From: CAZVCJ01 sp964625745
GTDB lineage: Bacteria > Chloroflexota > Anaerolineae > VGOG01
NCBI GenBank assembly: GCA_964625745.1
Contig: CAZVCJ010000135.1
Span: 1-11,021, forward strand
DNA length: 11,021 nt
Direction of reading: 5' to 3'
Positions 10,408 to 11,021 of this stretch are shown one piece after another. The stretch's first letter is position 1. Every line of letters begins with the position of its first letter. The notes below the pieces were generated by a model, which saw only the letters and a list, made by a program, of their open reading frames with translations, did not search any database and had not been told where the DNA came from. The position numbers and the translations under genes are program-made.

Positions 10408-11021
10408 TCATACCGGTATTTCTATCGTCAGCCGGGTTCCCTCCCCAGGCCGTGACTGGATGTCGAAATTGCCGCCCAGGAAGGTCACCCTTTCTCGTAT
10501 CCCCAGCAGACCTATCCCGCGCTCCGGAGCTTGGGAGTCTCCCATCTTCTCTACCTCAAAGCCTCGACCATCATCTTCAATCAATGCAGCCACTGACGCC
10601 TCCTTGCGCTCCACACGCAAATGTACTTTGTTGGCCTGCGCATGCCTGGCCACGTTGGTCAGTGCCTCCTGCGCCACGCGGTAAAGCGCCGTTTCCATCT
10701 CTGCGGGCAGCCTATCCTCTAGATCAATCGCTTCAAACGCAACCTCAATGTCTAGTCTTTTGGCGTATCTGTCCAGGTACCAGCGCAACGCTGACACCAG
10801 ACCAAAATCGTCGAGCATGGTGGGCCGCAGGTCAAGAGACAACTCACGAACTTGCTCCAATGTCTGCTCGGCCAGCGAACTTGCCTCCGTCAGTCTCCTC
10901 TTGAGTGTGGCGGTAACCTGTGGCGGCAGTTCTTCCCAGATCTTTACCAGGCTGATGCGCATCATCGTTAGAGCCTGTCCCATCTCGTCGTGCAGCTCCC
11001 GGGAGAGCCTCCTGCGTTCGC
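10408..11021 (-). CDS. NarL-family sensor histidine kinase, C-terminal part (5' end off window)
   Basis: The last 204 codons of a kinase whose N-terminal sensor lies beyond the right edge. The visible part starts in the HisKA_3 dimerisation domain, RRRLSRELHDEMGQALT, with the phospho-acceptor His encoded at 10990-10992. It continues through LSLDLRPTMLDDFGLVSALRWYL to a HATPase with N-box ALYRVAQEALTNVARHA, G1 EDDGRGF, G2 ERGIGLLGIRERV and the terminal GTRLTIEIPV. This is the usual partner type for LuxR-type regulators such as the one at 9234-9887. The reading frame is open to the window edge; any ATG inside it (for example 10983) is internal because the catalytic His lies upstream of it. Confidence 0.95.
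   Translation of the reverse strand, partial: ERRRLSRELHDEMGQALTMMRISLVKIWEELPPQVTATLKRRLTEASSLAEQTLEQVRELSLDLRPTMLDDFGLVSALRWYLDRYAKRLDIEVAFEAIDLEDRLPAEMETALYRVAQEALTNVARHAQANKVHLRVERKEASVAALIEDDGRGFEVEKMGDSQAPERGIGLLGIRERVTFLGGNFDIQSRPGEGTRLTIEIPV

Overview
The window is a bacterial signalling cluster in which every credible gene lies on the minus strand, so transcription runs from high to low coordinates. It is GC-rich, its genes have clear Shine-Dalgarno sequences, and several gaps are filled with simple, self-complementary repeats. A cyanobacterial-type KaiB/KaiC pair outside an obvious cyanobacterial context, many PAS/GAF/receiver proteins and a 'four helix bundle' (S23-like) gene suggest an environmental bacterium, perhaps Chloroflexota. 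That placement is inference; no taxonomic marker is present.

Layout in order of transcription. (1) 11021-9234: the 3' part of a NarL-family sensor kinase (5' end off the window), a small four-helix-bundle gene, and a LuxR/NarL response regulator, closed by a convincing intrinsic terminator at 9165-9192. (2) A promoter at 9091-9119, with two direct repeats spaced 21 bp apart just upstream, then a long same-strand run: stand-alone NarL-type receiver, CheR methyltransferase, receiver-less CheB methylesterase, a soluble PAS-PAS-HisKA-HATPase histidine kinase, an Rcp1-like single-domain regulator, a receiver protein with a KaiA/RsbU-like C-terminal helical domain, KaiB, and KaiC (kaiB-kaiC overlap by 4 nt). 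(3) A 385-bp gap (1597-1981) holding a hairpin-rich palindromic repeat element. (4) A receiver-coiled coil-GAF-PAS protein starting with GTG at 1596 and running off the left edge.

The most interesting unit is the clock-like core. KaiC keeps both Walker A motifs, both catalytic glutamate pairs, the Ser-Thr phosphosites and a C-terminal tail like the one cyanobacterial KaiC uses to bind KaiA. Immediately upstream of kaiB lies a receiver protein whose C-terminal 100 residues resemble the KaiC-binding domain of KaiA (and the structurally related N-terminal domain of RsbU). Together with the kinase, the Rcp1-like regulator and the CheR/CheB pair, this suggests a KaiABC-like oscillator or timer whose KaiA-like component is gated by phosphorelay. 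This is a hypothesis from sequence alone.

A second theme is that nearly every gap between genes in units 1 and 2 carries a short simple-repeat family (ACGTGAAACG-like, CGATTTTCGATTTCCG-like, TATTGGATATT-like). These repeats supply stop codons, C-terminal residues and even leader/Shine-Dalgarno sequence to adjacent genes.
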